From Panorpa germanica (lineage: Eukaryota; Arthropoda; Insecta; Mecoptera; Panorpidae), in NCBI GenBank assembly GCA_963678705.1, contig OY783203.1, positions 30,734,535 to 30,798,534 of the forward strand: a stretch of DNA of 64,000 nt, read 5' to 3'. Under the pieces are notes generated by a model. That model saw only the letters and a program-made list of their open reading frames with translations. It did no database searches and had not been told where the DNA came from. This document shows, piece by piece, positions 48,901-60,400 of the stretch. How positions within the stretch are numbered: the first letter of the stretch is position 1; each line of letters starts with the position of its first letter. Both the position numbers and the translations under genes were made by a program.

Positions 48901-49090
48901 TGTTAGAGGTTACTAATTCAGCACAATATCTGCCAATTAATTGTCTCCTTATTTGTATTCTTATTGCATGGAGGAAAGGTACGAGTGACATCTATGATTT
49001 ATGTCTAGCAGGCAACAATAATCAAATTTGTGAATTAGTAAATGAATTAAGAAATTGGCAGAAATGGCATTAAAAGCAGAAACTATGAAA
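45975..49090. other. Unassigned DNA
   Basis: Frames of 63-108 codons (for example 48665-48991, minus) show no recognisable domain. About 48440-48485 resembles an end of family R1 (AAATTAAAAACAAAATTGAA, then ACAGT). No other boundaries are seen. Confidence 0.4.
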
Positions 49091-49095
49091 GTCAA

Positions 49096-49510
49096 GGCAC
49101 CGGCTTCAAACGATGCGGTGAACGTTCGATTCAAACGTGTGAGTCAAATATTGGAAGATTGACATGGCAAGTTTCCTGCTACATGGTGAAACGAATGTTT
49201 GATCCGAATGATTTATTTATTTTATTAATTTGTTGATATTATTGCCACGGACACTGTAACAAAAATTTCAAGTAAATAAAGAAACTTTCAAGTATAAAAC
49301 CTTTCAATGTTGAACGATTCGTGCAGCAGTGCATGACATGTGGATCAAGTTTATGGTGGGGGTGGAAAAACCCTTTTGACAAGGGTGAAAAGACTGACAA
49401 CAGCCCGATGCGTCCAATCATCATTCGTCCAACGTTGGAAGGTGCCGGCTTTAAACATATGAGATGACGTTTGGAAGAAGTTGTACAACATGTCCACACT
49501 GATGTGACAT
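49096..49510. mobile_element. Repeat family R5, copy a
   Basis: It shares with 58840-59185 the blocks TCAAATATTGGAAGATTGAC, ATGGCAAGTTTCCTGCTACA, CGATTCGTGCAGCAGTGCAT, GACATGTGGATCAAGT, and CGTCCAACGTT. An end-like GCCGGCTT is found on both sides (ACCGGCTTCAAACGATGC left; the inverse of GCATCGTTTGGAGCCGGC at the right of copy b). This suggests terminal inverted repeats. The 101-codon frame on the minus strand lies within the repeat and is not a host gene. Confidence 0.55.
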
Positions 49511-49672
49511 ATAACTTAATACATCGACATGCTTTATAGTTCATATGAATTCATTTAATCTGTTTTGTATGTTTAGAAAACAAAATTAATAATAATCACT
49601 TCTGTACCAATGCTGTATTCTAGGGAAACCTGTGGAACACATTGAAAGCGTATGCAGCGGTATCTTGTTTTA

Positions 49673-50355
49673 GGCCTGCCTCAGTATGGCACCGTATTTA
49701 AGCGAATTTCTGCCGGACGTATACGGGCTACTACGCTTTACCTATCCGAACCCTGTAAATGTAATGAGATCGCTCTGGAGCTCACAGACTGCACGCTACA
49801 AAGCCGTCCGAATACGGGCGGCACTACCTTGCACATTAGAACCGTATAAAGACGAATTTTATTCAAGCGTTACCACTACTACAACGATATCCTATCCGAA
49901 CCTTTGTAAATGCAAACAGCCGCCTCAGACTGGAGGGGATACCTAAGATCGCTTGTTCTTTCGCTGCAATACGGATCTTTTCGGGTCTATCGCCGACATC
50001 GCGTATGACGAGTATGTTCAGCATGCTTCAGTTTATGTTTGTATTTCAGTGAATCATGGGCACGGATGCCCATACCAATACGATAGAACTAAATTTAAAT
50101 TCACGCCCACCAGAACTCAGATATATAATAAATGCTAAAGTCCCTTTAATACCAGTAGTGTATCGATAAAAATTAAAGGTAAAGTTTGCTCTCATGAAAA
50201 ATTATATAAGTGCTAAAGAACTCCAATACACCCCCTAATACACGACTACAGACATCTGTGACACACATAGGCGGTTTGATTTGTAGCTCATCCAATCCGC
50301 CGATTTACGTCCGAATACGCCGTCGCTTAAATACGGTGCCATACTGAGACAGGCC
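49673..50355. mobile_element. Harbinger-type TIR element (family R6), complete
   Basis: A 683-bp element with TTA on both sides (49670-49672 and 50356-50358). The ends are GGCCTGCCTCAGTATGGCAC and, inverted, GGCCTGTCTCAGTATGGCAC, continuing CGTATTTAAGCGA on both arms. A 3-bp TWA duplication suits PIF/Harbinger. The interior is less AT-rich than its surroundings. Open frames (for example 49686-49946) follow the TIR and show no transposase motif. Confidence 0.75.
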
Positions 50356-50358
50356 TTA

Positions 50359-50920
50359 TTCAATTCAATACGTCGGCTGCTTTCCATGTAGGTGGTCACT
50401 TTACTGCACACTTACTGCAAACACTTATTTATTTAATTGCTTTGATATTGGAATCTTGTCATGTCGGAAGCACCATGTGCGATAATGAAGATGTTCTGTT
50501 GACAACGGCTGTTTGTGTGACATAGGTGTAACAAACCACGACATAATAACCCGATGGCTACCTTTCATGTTTTAATTGATTTTAAAAATCAATCACCATG
50601 TTATTTTATTACAAAGTTCGAAACAGGATAAAGTTGAGCACAACATCATGAAAGAACCTTGGAACGAATGGAAAAGCTACGAGTGGTTGACAACGGCTTC
50701 CTGGAGTTTGAAATGACATTGCAAATTGTCAATAACATCCCAGAGATGACTACTAAAGCGCAGTTGCAGAATGTCAATATGATGTGGCGAAGTTATTTGG
50801 CTTTACCAATGACAAACGACGGAAATTACTAGAGGAATCACGATAGAGCAGATCACGAACTGAGAACAGAAAACCGAAATTGTTTCCGTTTTGTTTATGC
50901 ATACGAAAATATTATTTTAA
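50359..50920. other. Unassigned spacer
   Basis: No gene or element end is seen. Confidence 0.4.
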
Positions 50921-51500
50921 CCAGAGTTTACCCCCGTCGCAAGGGACGACTGTCTTTTGTGTGTGATTTGAATTTCATTTCAAATTTTAATTCCATTTTT
51001 AAATTGAAATATTAAACTGGTTCCATATTAATTTTACATATAACAACAAATAATATTTCATATAAACTGACTAAAAAAATATATTTTTTCCAATTTGTTA
51101 ATTATTTGACCAACTTTTTTTAAAAATTTGGGATTTTCTTTTTTTAGATTTGTAAATTAGATACCATAGTTAGTCCATATATAAAATTTCAACTTTCTAG
51201 CCGAATTTTTTCCCTCGACAAAAACCGCCCCCGTGCCCCCAAATAAAATTTTTTAATTTTTCTTTTTCTTAATAACATATTTCATTATTATGTATTCCAA
51301 AATTTAAGTTTTCTCCAAAATTTCCTACCACGTCCTCTAATTTTTCCTACCCTAATTTTTTAATTTCTAATTTTCAAAAAATGATAGTATTGAAAACCGT
51401 AATACACATACCAAATTTCAACTTTCTATCTTTTATGAATTAAAAGTTACAGAGCAAAAAGGAAAATAATTTCTTCTAGTTTTACCAAATTCGTCTTTCA
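50921..51500 (-). mobile_element. Helitron-like family H copy
   Basis: On the minus strand the 3' end is hairpin CGTC-CCTT-GCGACG (one mismatch), GGGGTAAACT, then CTGG with T next, a one-base variant of CTAG. The interior matches 41500-42147 in order: AAATTTGGGATTTTCTTTTT, CCCCCGTGCCCCCAAATAAA, CGTAATACACATACCAAATT and CTATCTTTTATGAATTAAAA. The 5' limit is approximate. Confidence 0.6.
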
Positions 51501-51689
51501 AAAAATGAAAATAAACAAGATAAAAAAAATGTTTTCTTTCGAATGTGTGACGTTACAACTTCTACAATGTGTGACAAGACGTGACATACATTTGAAAGCA
51601 AATCACAGCACACAAGCAAAATACAGAACAAAATCATTACTTATTTGTTTAATTTAACGTTAGAATATTTCCTATTTACTATAAAATAT

Positions 51690-51782
51690 AGTACTTGATC
51701 GGGCATCGGGAATCGAACGCAGAGACACAATAATCTGTCGGCAAAGCCTCAACACTCTCGGCTATTGCGTCGTCCTTTACAA
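51690..51782 (-). repeat. tRNA-like SINE head
   Basis: The minus strand carries an A-box-like TAGCCGAGAGTGTTGAGG and, about 30 bp on, a B-box GCGTTCGATTCCCG. This is the same arrangement as the S1 head at 42177-42231 with different sequence between. There is no cloverleaf good enough for a tRNA. No S1 tail is attached, so it may be a second SINE family. Confidence 0.5.
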
Positions 51783-52164
51783 CTATACAAATTGTTTCTC
51801 ATAAAATAATTAGCCGATGTTTTTAACAACGAAAATTGATTTTGAAGTTTATAACAGAGATTTATTTCTTTTCATGAGTATCATTAAAATTTTCCGTTTA
51901 CTTGATTCCTAAGAATTTTTTGCCTTTTTGGGTTATCTTATGCCTCACTGATCCGTAATTAGTAAGGGGTTTGCTATACATGTGTGCGTCTGTGTGTGTG
52001 TGTGATTACAACATCCAAATCTGTATAAGTAGTTGGTGTAAAGCTATTTAATACGTCGGATTAAATCTAAGCAAACAGTTATAATAATGCTGTTAGATTA
52101 GAAGCGAGGCATAGAAATGTGAGAACACACTGTGAGAAATATACAGTAAAAATTACTATGGGAT

Positions 52165-52574
52165 CCAGTAAACATTTTGGAGTCACTTTCGATATCATAT
52201 TGAAGATGCGTATGATTTTTTTGTCATGAAACAATTCAATTTGATTTCACTCGTTCTAAAGTCAGTGATATGAATTACAAATGGCAAAATCACTACCGTA
52301 CCAGTATAGAATGAAACAGTTGCAAATAAACTATTAAAGAGTAACAGAGACAGATATATCTTGTTTCTTTTTCTGTGACATTCCGGTTAAATATATATGG
52401 AATGTCATCTCTACTAAAATAAATATTTTTAAATGAAAAAGACAACAACTATATCGCCATTTAAATGAATGATGTTAGACAGAGAAAGGATAATCTTATG
52501 AAAAGATTCTGACTGAATTGCTTTCTTGACTGGAACTTCACCTAGCTATGCCATTTCATCAAAATGTTTACTGG
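52165..52574. mobile_element. CCAGTAAACA-TIR element (R3), 410-bp copy
   Basis: The ends are CCAGTAAACATTTTGGAGTC and, inverted, CCAGTAAACATTTTGATG. Internal GAAGATGCGTATGATTTTTT, TCATGAAACAATTCAATTTG and AGAGACAGATATATCTTG are shared with 61116-61432. Its blocks run inverse to the copies at 30061 and 53337. Confidence 0.65.
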
Positions 52575-53336
52575 TAATTATTTTATAACAAAAATTCCTA
52601 CAGAATCAATTAAAAATTGCTGCAGCTATAGAAATTTTTATATTTTAATATAAGTGTGTGTCATAATTCATTCGGATCGTTATAGCACTTAGGTACAATG
52701 CTCACACAGTAATTTTAACTACAAATTTCTTACAGTGTACATGTGAATATGCCAAGAGAGGAAACTAATCATGTAATCGCGTATCAGATGTCTAGTTTAA
52801 GGAAATAAGTACATATTTCAGATGAAATGTAATTAAATTATAGAGAATATATGCTTGATTCGATTTGAGTTTACTAATTAATGAAGGCGCCGCTTCATAA
52901 CGATGTTACTTCAGATTAAAGGTTGATGTTCATGGTTTACATTTAAAGGGATAACACCACTTAAAAAATGTTTTAATTACTTGAAATTTTAAGTCTGGAT
53001 CTAAAATATTACCACTATAATAGAAAGAATATATTAAGAGGTTAACTACGGTAGATTTTCAAAAATTCGACATTTTTCCTTCGCTTAAATTTATTAATAA
53101 TACTTTAAGAAATATTTTAAAAGTTTGCCAACGTCAATATTGTGAAAATTACTTGAGTTATATAAATTTGAAGTGAGCGCGGCTCGAAACTCGAAACTAC
53201 TTTTTTCAATTTGCCGTCACAATATCGAGGACTGGAATCAAGATGTGGACAGTTGAGGACGAGAAGGATGCCAGAGAATCTCGAAAAACAGTAACATAAA
53301 GAAACAAGAATGATCGCAATGATTAGAAAAGAGATT
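52575..53336. other. Unassigned spacer
   Basis: TTTAAAGGGATAACACCACTT near 52944 and TTAAGAGGTTAAC near 53035 faintly recall TTAA-element ends, but no matching partner was found. No gene is seen. Confidence 0.35.
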
Positions 53337-53574
53337 CCAGTAAACAAATTGGTGAAGTGTCCTGTTTTGTGACGTCTCTATCATTATTGTATTTCAATTG
53401 TAGTTCGCATCAAATTTATCTTCATTTGTATTCCGACAGGTGGAGTGGCTTTGCCATTTGCAGCCGATAAAATAGACATTTCATATGAACGACTGAGAAA
53501 CTGAACTCTTTCATGACAAAAAAATTATACGCATCTTCAATATGATGGCAAAGTGACTCCAAAATCTTTACTGG
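53337..53574. mobile_element. CCAGTAAACA-TIR element (R3), 238-bp copy
   Basis: The ends are CCAGTAAACAAATTGGTGAA and, inverted, CCAGTAAAGATTTTGGAGTC. It is close in structure to the copy at 30061-30278. Confidence 0.7.
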
Positions 53575-53800
53575 GAAAGAAAAAAGAGAAAGCAAGTAAT
53601 GGGGAAAGGAGGATGTGTTGGAAGGAAGAAGAGAAATTGGAGCGCATTAAGAGTAGATGTCGGGAGAAGTTCAAAAGTGCAGCATGCGTAGAGGAGATTT
53701 GGCAAAGGAAGAGAGAGAGAGAGAGAGAGAGGAAAAGAAACGGATGACAGCAGTTAGGAGTAAGTTAAAAAAAGACAAAAGACAAGGGAGATGACGCTTG
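53575..53800. repeat. Purine-rich tract with GA microsatellite
   Basis: Purine-rich plus strand including an AG run at about 53709-53731. The 64-codon frame here (K/E/R-rich) follows from composition. Confidence 0.5.
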
Positions 53801-53964
53801 ATATTTACTAATAAGAAACTAGAGTAAGAAGTAAAATTAACGTCGAAAAATGTAATGCATAGCGACAACTACGTTAAATAAATACATAAAACACAGTACG
53901 ATTGCTAAACCTATTTTAATCATTATTACACTGTATCTTCTTAATATCATTATCTACCATGTAG

Positions 53965-54010
53965 CATAGGATTTCCGATGCTGAGTACTCTCACAGACAA
54001 TTTGGTAGAG
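53965..54010 (-). repeat. SINE S1 tail fragment
   Basis: GGATTTCCGATGCTGAGTAC at 53969-53988 is the inverse S1 tail motif. The rest of the SINE is not recognisable. Confidence 0.4.
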
Positions 54011-54084
54011 AAGAGAGCACATAATCAAATTATTTTAATAACAATCAAAATCAGAAAATGTAGCGACGATGACGGAACAGTCTG

Positions 54085-54250
54085 CCAACAAATATAATTA
54101 TAATATAATTATTATTGTTGATATAGTAAATATTAACTACAATATTAAATATAATATTTAATATTAAATACATATTAATATAATACAGTTGATTTAATTC
54201 ATAATTATATTACATATTAAATTACTCTAATAACTGTTGATAATATTGTT
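54085..54250. repeat. AT-only simple/low-complexity sequence
   Basis: Nearly pure A/T built from ATTAATAT and AATATTTAATAT-like words. It is a likely satellite-like or microsatellite-derived tract. Confidence 0.6.
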
Positions 54251-54512
54251 CGAAATGAAAATTGTTGATGATAATAATGACGTTTACTGAAATGAATATT
54301 GTTTAAATCTGTGAATGTGATGAAGCATCTCCACTAGTGCAATCATTCACTACAATATGTAGGTATGTTTCAGGTTTCACAAAAACACATTTTGTTATAA
54401 CGAGAGTGAGTATGACATACGAGTAATAATCTAGGCAAACCAGTCAAAAATGTGTCCTAAATCACTTAATACAGCAAATTGACGGAAAGCTGTCAATAAC
54501 TATACATATATA

Positions 54513-54780
54513 CTAGAGTTTACACATAATACACATATAACAACATAACAAATAACAACACACATAATAAACCGTAATACACATGTCAAATTTGAACTTT
54601 CTATCTTTTACGAACTATATACGAAGAGTTATAAAACAAAAAGAAAATTTTGTTTTTTTAGTTTTTCCAAAATCACGGGATTCCAGGAAATTCAGGAAAA
54701 AATCCGAGGACGCCAATAGTCTTAGAATTTTTTTCTCTACGAAATATGCAATTTTCAAGAAAATTTTAAACAAACAAACA
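54513..54780 (-). mobile_element. Helitron-like family H copy, internally deleted
   Basis: It starts CTAGAGTTTAC (inverse of the family 3' end) but lacks the hairpin. It then jumps to the family block CGTAATACACATGTCAAATT, continuing with CTATCTTTTACGAA and GGATTCCAGGAAATTCAGG, which are inverse matches to 41540-41700. The 102-codon frame at 54583-54891 is repeat sequence. Confidence 0.55.
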
Positions 54781-55012
54781 TATAAACTTTCACTTGGAAC
54801 ATTATCATATAGAATATATGTAAAAGTGCAAGCGCTTATAATTTTGATCATACTTCCGAAACGCATTATAATATATAAACATATTATATAATAATTAGAA
54901 GGAATTTTAATGATTTACAATTTTTGTTGAAACATTTTTTTGTGAGAATAAATAGTTTACAAATAAATTACTCAGAAAGTTTATTTATATAATATTTTTA
55001 AACGTATAATTT

Positions 55013-55190
55013 AATTTATATATCGTCCGCCTATTTTCGATGTTGAGTCCTACCGCTGTCTGATTTATGATTATCCATGTACATAATTAATTTAACTTAA
55101 TAACAACCAGCCGCAGAAAATATAACTCTGGTCTTGGGATCAAACCCGAAGACACAGCAGTCATCGTCAAATAGGAATGGCGCTCTGTGT
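55013..55190 (-). mobile_element. SINE S1 copy with head and tail
   Basis: The minus strand has a B-box-like CTTCGGGTTTGATCCCAAGA, then the body, with the tail (inverse) TTTTCGATGTTGAGTCCTAC at the left edge. With the copy at 42165 it defines the family: tRNA-like head, body and CAGCATCGG-containing tail. Confidence 0.6.
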
Positions 55191-55819
55191 CATCAAAATC
55201 TATATTAAATATTGTGAAACATAAAACTTGATATTATAGATAAATATTGTTTAAGTAAGGATGGCCCTTTACATTACGATCCACTTCGGTGATGCCTGTA
55301 TCTCGAAACTTCGGCTTTATAACTCGAAGAAGCCGTAGGCAATATACATTTTTGGGTCAAACATTGTATTTAAATGTTTATGACGGTAATTTGTTGTTTT
55401 ATCTCGTTTTACAAAGTCCTTTGCTAATCGTATTTTCCAGTGCATTTGTGTGTAATATTTACAGAGGACATGTATGGCGTGGGGTGGGATGGTTGGTTAT
55501 TTGTTTACCACTTCCGCAGATAAAATTAAGGGATGCTTAATGTAAAATTAAAGGAAAACTTAAAAGGTAAATTATGTAAAGAAAAGAGTTAAAAGGATGT
55601 AGAATATACTCGTACATTCTGTATGCTTTTCTTTAAAAGTTATTTAATATTAAACTGGGATAGTATTTGCATACAAGGTTTAACTTACTAAAATGCTCAG
55701 ACCTGGACACATTTAAAAATATAGATATCACAACCCAGTACTAGATGAAGTTTCAGTCAAGAAATCAATTCTTTTTCACTCAGATTTCAGATAAATGTTA
55801 ATTATTAAAAAAAATTTTG

Positions 55820-56178
55820 CGAATTTTTAATAAGAATATTCTTTCTCTTTCCAACAGCATACAATTAAATTAAGCTATAGTTGTTGTTTCTTTTACATTT
55901 GAAAATATATTTTTTTAATGGATATAAAATTCTACTTTCATTTAACAAGAACATCATTGAAAAAGACACAATATATTTTGTCTCTGTTACACTTTAATGG
56001 TTTATTTACAACTTCATTCAATACTGGTACGGTAGTGAGGCCAGGTGAAGTGATTTTGCCATTTGTAATTCATATCACTGACATTTCCCTTGAACGAGTG
56101 AAATCAAATTGAATTGTTTCATGACAAAAAAAACAGACGCATCTTCAATACGATGTCAAAGTGATTCCAAAATGTCAC
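55820..56178. mobile_element. R3 element, partial
   Basis: It matches the long R3 copy at 7371 (AATATTCTTTCTCTTTCCAA) and the copy at 53337 (GCATCTTCAATACGATGTCA). It ends ATTCCAAAATGTCACCTG, where TGTTTACTGG is expected, so the right TIR is degenerate and the left is missing. The frame at 55918-56112 is incidental. Confidence 0.5.
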
Positions 56179-56712
56179 CTGCAATATGCTGAAATCTTAA
56201 GAGATTTTTATAAAAACTAGTTTTGTTGCTTAGATTTATGAAGTAAGACTGTTTAAAAGAGTCTAGAGTATATGGTATTCAATCAATTTTTCTACGACAA
56301 CTTAGATAGAAAATAAACCTTAACATTAGCTTTTAGCGAAGTAGCAAGTTTGAAACGACAAGATTGTCTTAACCTTATTGATTTTATTAATGCATCTAAT
56401 TTAATCTCTATGTTTTAAATACACAAACTAGTATTTATATACTATAAATTATATATTACAAATGTTTATAAATGTATCTATTGTTTTAAGTGCAAATAAC
56501 TATTAAAAGTTGATGCACTCAAATAAATATTAAAGAAAAAGATTGTCTTCAGCAACGACACTGTGTGAAGCTCGTTTGAAATTATTTTTTTTAATTTACA
56601 AAAGGAAACAATTATTATATGTGTAAATGCACATAAAAAAAACATATTCATTAGAAACGTTAAACTTAAGTTTATAAAGAAAAAATTGCCACAACATCAT
56701 AACCTTATTAAT
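56179..56712. other. Unassigned AT-rich DNA
   Basis: No gene or repeat end is seen. Confidence 0.4.
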
Positions 56713-56955
56713 CACTCAGTAAGTTCCTAGGGTGACATATAGATGGCGCCACTATTGACAAATCCACATGATCTTTACAAAATACCCACCTTCAAACAAT
56801 ATCTGTCAAAATTTCATGATATTCCAATCACTAATTTACGAGTTTTAGTCATGATACTTCTGTATTTTTCAAAGCAATGGAAAAATCTGTGTTTCGTTTG
56901 TTGATAAAATAAATTGTATATGCCATCTGCACGTCATCTTACGAACTATATCAAC
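56713..56955. mobile_element. R7 TIR element, short copy
   Basis: The left end is ATCACTCAGTAAGTTCCTAG then GGTGACATATAGATGGCG, and the inverted right end is TATAGTTCGTAAGATGACG. Internal ACCTTCAAACAATATCTG and TTTCATGATATTCC match 32565 and the inverse of 44940. It is about half the length of the complete copy. Confidence 0.6.
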
Positions 56956-58810
56956 GCCATCTATTCTTATGAGTTCTGAATTTACAAAATATGCTCTTAG
57001 TTTTTGTAGTACTATTTTATTAATGATACAATTTTACTAGAATTTTAAATATAAATGGAGCTTTAAGTAGAACTGCTGAGCAATTATTTCATGGTATGTA
57101 GAGAAATGTAAGAACTGGTCAACCGGACATGTTTAGGACAACCACTCTTCCCCCCCCCCCCACTATTACAGCGAACACATAGTTTTATAACAAACATACT
57201 ACTATAGTACATACCAAATAATATTGAATATTATAGAAATGTTAAAATTAGTTGTGTGCTAAATTAGGCAACTTGAAATGTTCCGTTAAACGAGTAACTG
57301 ATGGGATTGGAATCCAGCTGTTCAGCCCGGGTGCTACGATGTTCTACGGTTCTACGAAGTGTAGAGTGTGAGTACAGTTCTGGGTACATGGCAGACCCTA
57401 ACACGACTACAAGGCTATCTGTGAATATAAAGCTCTCACAGCACGGTCACACACACGCACATGGTTTGTTTAGCACACGGACACGATACAGGAGCCGTAG
57501 CGGACGTAGCGAACGTAGCAGTCGTAGCAGTAGTAGCGACCGTTTGCCGTTTGCATTAGGCAATTTGAAATTCCTGTTGGCACACATGTATTTATGTTTT
57601 TTTGTGCGGTTCCTTTGAGATCGAAGGCGTATGAAACAACGTGTGGAGTAAAGACTTCTAAGCAGGGATTCCTCTAGCCCTTTTAGAATACCAAGCTGAA
57701 GCAGTGGTTGACCAGCTACGGTTCTACACTAGTTTTGTCATTCATCGTGATTGGAACATAGATACAGGGTAAGTGAATTGTGTGGGATGAATGTGATGTG
57801 AACGAGAATTTCCTTCTGCGATGAATTGTAATACGATGATCTACCCTAGCTATGGAATGAAAGCCGTACCATAATCTAAAGACTGTTGACTGAAGATTGA
57901 ACAATCCGGAAACTGACAATGGAACCGGACCATCCTAGCTAGGGATATTGTTCACTGTTGAATGTTGTTCACAAACAAGAAGAATTATGACATGCGTTAA
58001 AATAAGAGGAGGACATTCCTACTCCTATTTTGACAAAAGTACACACACAGAACAGAATCCAAGTCTTGCAGTTGTATTTGTACGAGTTACAAAAAAGACA
58101 CACTGGTTTTTGGTTATGAATACATTTATGGTTTTGCTTCTACTTTTATAGAATATGTTTCAATGTAGGCCAATGGAATGCCTGGAGAATGTTTTCATTT
58201 TATATGTATTTACTTAGTAATAAAATTTTATATAGGTATTTATTATTATTACAATATTTTGGAAAATATGTGTGTGTTGAAATATATGTATGTACATTGT
58301 ACAGAACGTAAAAATGTCGTAAAGCTTTACAAAAAAATATTTATGAAATGAGCTTGGTTAATAGGAAATTTGAGCCTCGAGAAATTGTTGAAAACGTAGC
58401 TTTGGTATTTTAAGAAATCTATGTTGAAGAACATATTGGTCGTCCAACACACCGGAAACTAAATAACGGGTGTACTCTATAATATAGTAAATTAAAGTAC
58501 AGTACAGTACATTCAAATGTAGTGAAATATATACGATATTGTTTAGATACAAGTATATAACTATTAAAATGACATATTTACACTAATCTTAATATTGGAT
58601 TTGTAAAATTTTTTTTTTACTTTCTTCTATAATATAATTGTTATCGGAGTAGAAACTTTTCCCGCCATACAATCAGGAACTGGGAACGCATATGTCTGTC
58701 CGAGCATATATTACATATGCCTTATTAGGGTTAGCCTAACAAGTTCATAATGAGGCATGGTTAGTAATAGAAAATTTTATATAAGATCCCGAGTTGATAA
58801 TCATGAGATT
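56956..58810. other. Unassigned DNA, locally GC-richer
   Basis: A 12-base C run lies at about 57149-57160. About 57500-57545 has degenerate CGTAGCRG repeats, and the 105-codon frame at 57301-57618 with its SRSGRSERSSRSSSSD stretch is a product of them. GTACAGTACAGTACA lies near 58498. I cannot show a gene, though 57300-57950 is a reasonable place to look for a non-coding exon. Confidence 0.4.
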
Positions 58811-58819
58811 AGCTAAGTT

Positions 58820-59190
58820 GATTCAAATGTTTGCCTTCAACGTGAGGGTCAAATATTGGAAGATTGACATGGCAAGTTTCCTGCTACACGGTGGAACGAA
58901 TGTTTGATCCAAGTGATTTATTTATTTTATTATTTTGTTGATATTATTGACACTGATACTGTTTAACAAAAACTTTCAAGTTTCCATTGTTGGACGATTC
59001 GTGCAGCAGTGCATGACATGTGGATCAAGTGTGGTGGAGGTAGAAAAATCCCTTTTGACGCGGGTCGAAAGACCGACAACAGCCCGACCTTCTTCTAGTA
59101 TTGGCCACACGATGCGTCCAAACATCAAGCGTCCAACGTTAGAAGATGTTCGTAGCATCGTTTGGAGCCGGCTTCGGGCAAGCCTTATTA
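58820..59190. mobile_element. Repeat family R5, copy b
   Basis: It is the second copy of the repeat at 49096. It ends in GCATCGTTTGGAGCCGGCTT, the inverse of the left end of copy a. GCCTTATTAGGG occurs just outside on both sides (about 58719-58730 and 59181-59192) as a 12-bp direct repeat, which may reflect the insertion target or a larger unit. The 105-codon frame at 58935-59252 lies in the repeat. Confidence 0.55.
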
Positions 59191-59192
59191 GG

Positions 59193-60397
59193 GCCAGTCC
59201 TATAGGGGAATATAATATAAGACCCGGACCAGGAGCTCGAGTGGTATATTAACTTTTCAAATTGGCGGGGCAATTGGCATTTTTCTTAAGAAGTATTTAA
59301 ATTAGAATAACTTACTACATTTGAATGAAAGATTAATGTAAGTTAAACAACAAACGTATGTATCTCAACACATCAATTTAATGACGTAACACCTTTATTC
59401 CCGTAACGCTTGAAATAGTATAATCGTCAACGTTCAGCCGAATCTAACTGAGTCATATTGTCACAAACTGGAGATATTGATTCTCAATTAAAAATTTTGC
59501 TAGGAAAAATTAAAACCTAGAAATATTTATCATTTTTTAACTTTAATGGACTCTATTACTGATGCTCTGCGAAGGGAATATTTGAATAGTATAGCAGGAG
59601 TATGTGAAAGGTATACTGGGAGTATATGTGTTTGTGAAAATATCAGTAGTGACTTTTAGATGAACATGGAACACTTTTCTTCACTTAATTTTTTAGAATT
59701 AATTCCCGGTGAATCCAGGCATATATTTATATTTGTATATAACAATTTAAATTGCAAAGAACAATTAAAAATTCAACATAATCTCTCAAGTGCGCATTAA
59801 AAATTAGGTATTAATAAGCAAAGACTGAAGAGCTGAGTACAGAGTACAGTGTACATGGTAAATGATACTACTGAACGACAGTAGCAGACTAAACGGAACG
59901 AGTAAGCGGAAATAGAATAAAACAGTTCCAGGATTCAGGTTCCAACAGCAAATAAATACTTTATGAACAGACAAATAAATAAATCCGTTTTCTGGTTCTA
60001 CGAGCCAGGGATGTGTAGGCGTACATCGCGGTGTTAAGGGTGGAGGCCGGGTGGGCTACGTAAAATATTAACGTGACTCTTAATGAAGCCCGTCATTGTT
60101 CAAATCAATTGCCATTATATTCGGTAGAATGTAAAATGAATAGAGTATAGAGAATATTCCGGTACTGGTTTCATAAATATTCCAAAATAATTCTACTAAA
60201 GTTTAAAGCTATTAAAATATTCATTGTTGGTTTGGTGGAATTAAATAGAATTTTGGCATTGTATTACTTCAAGCTATATCATCAGTTTCAAAGAGTTATA
60301 AATGTCAAAACAGAAATCGGTTCTATTACTACTTAATATACAAGTGGCAAGTCATGCAAGTACTAACATAACGTATTAAAAAAGATATATTACTTCC
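59193..60397. other. Unassigned DNA
   Basis: No gene or element boundaries are seen. Confidence 0.4.
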
Positions 60398-60400
60398 TAA

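Noticed and set aside
48665-48991. 108-codon minus-strand ORF
   Set aside because: No recognisable domain, and a frame this long is not rare in a 64-kb window. There is no supporting splice or repeat evidence.
49239-49544. 101-codon minus-strand ORF
   Set aside because: It sits inside repeat R5. The matching copy at 58820 has related but not co-linear frames, so it is not a conserved protein.
52944-53060. Possible eighth TTAA element (TTAA-AGGGATAACACC; TTAA-GAGGTTAAC)
   Set aside because: No matching inverted end with TTAA was found on the other side.
54583-54891. 102-codon plus-strand ORF
   Set aside because: It overlaps a Helitron-like repeat fragment found in several places and is antisense to it.
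57301-57618. 105-codon ORF with an SR-rich stretch
   Set aside because: The SR-rich part comes from a degenerate CGTAGC-type repeat. There is no recognisable domain and no sign of splicing or conservation.
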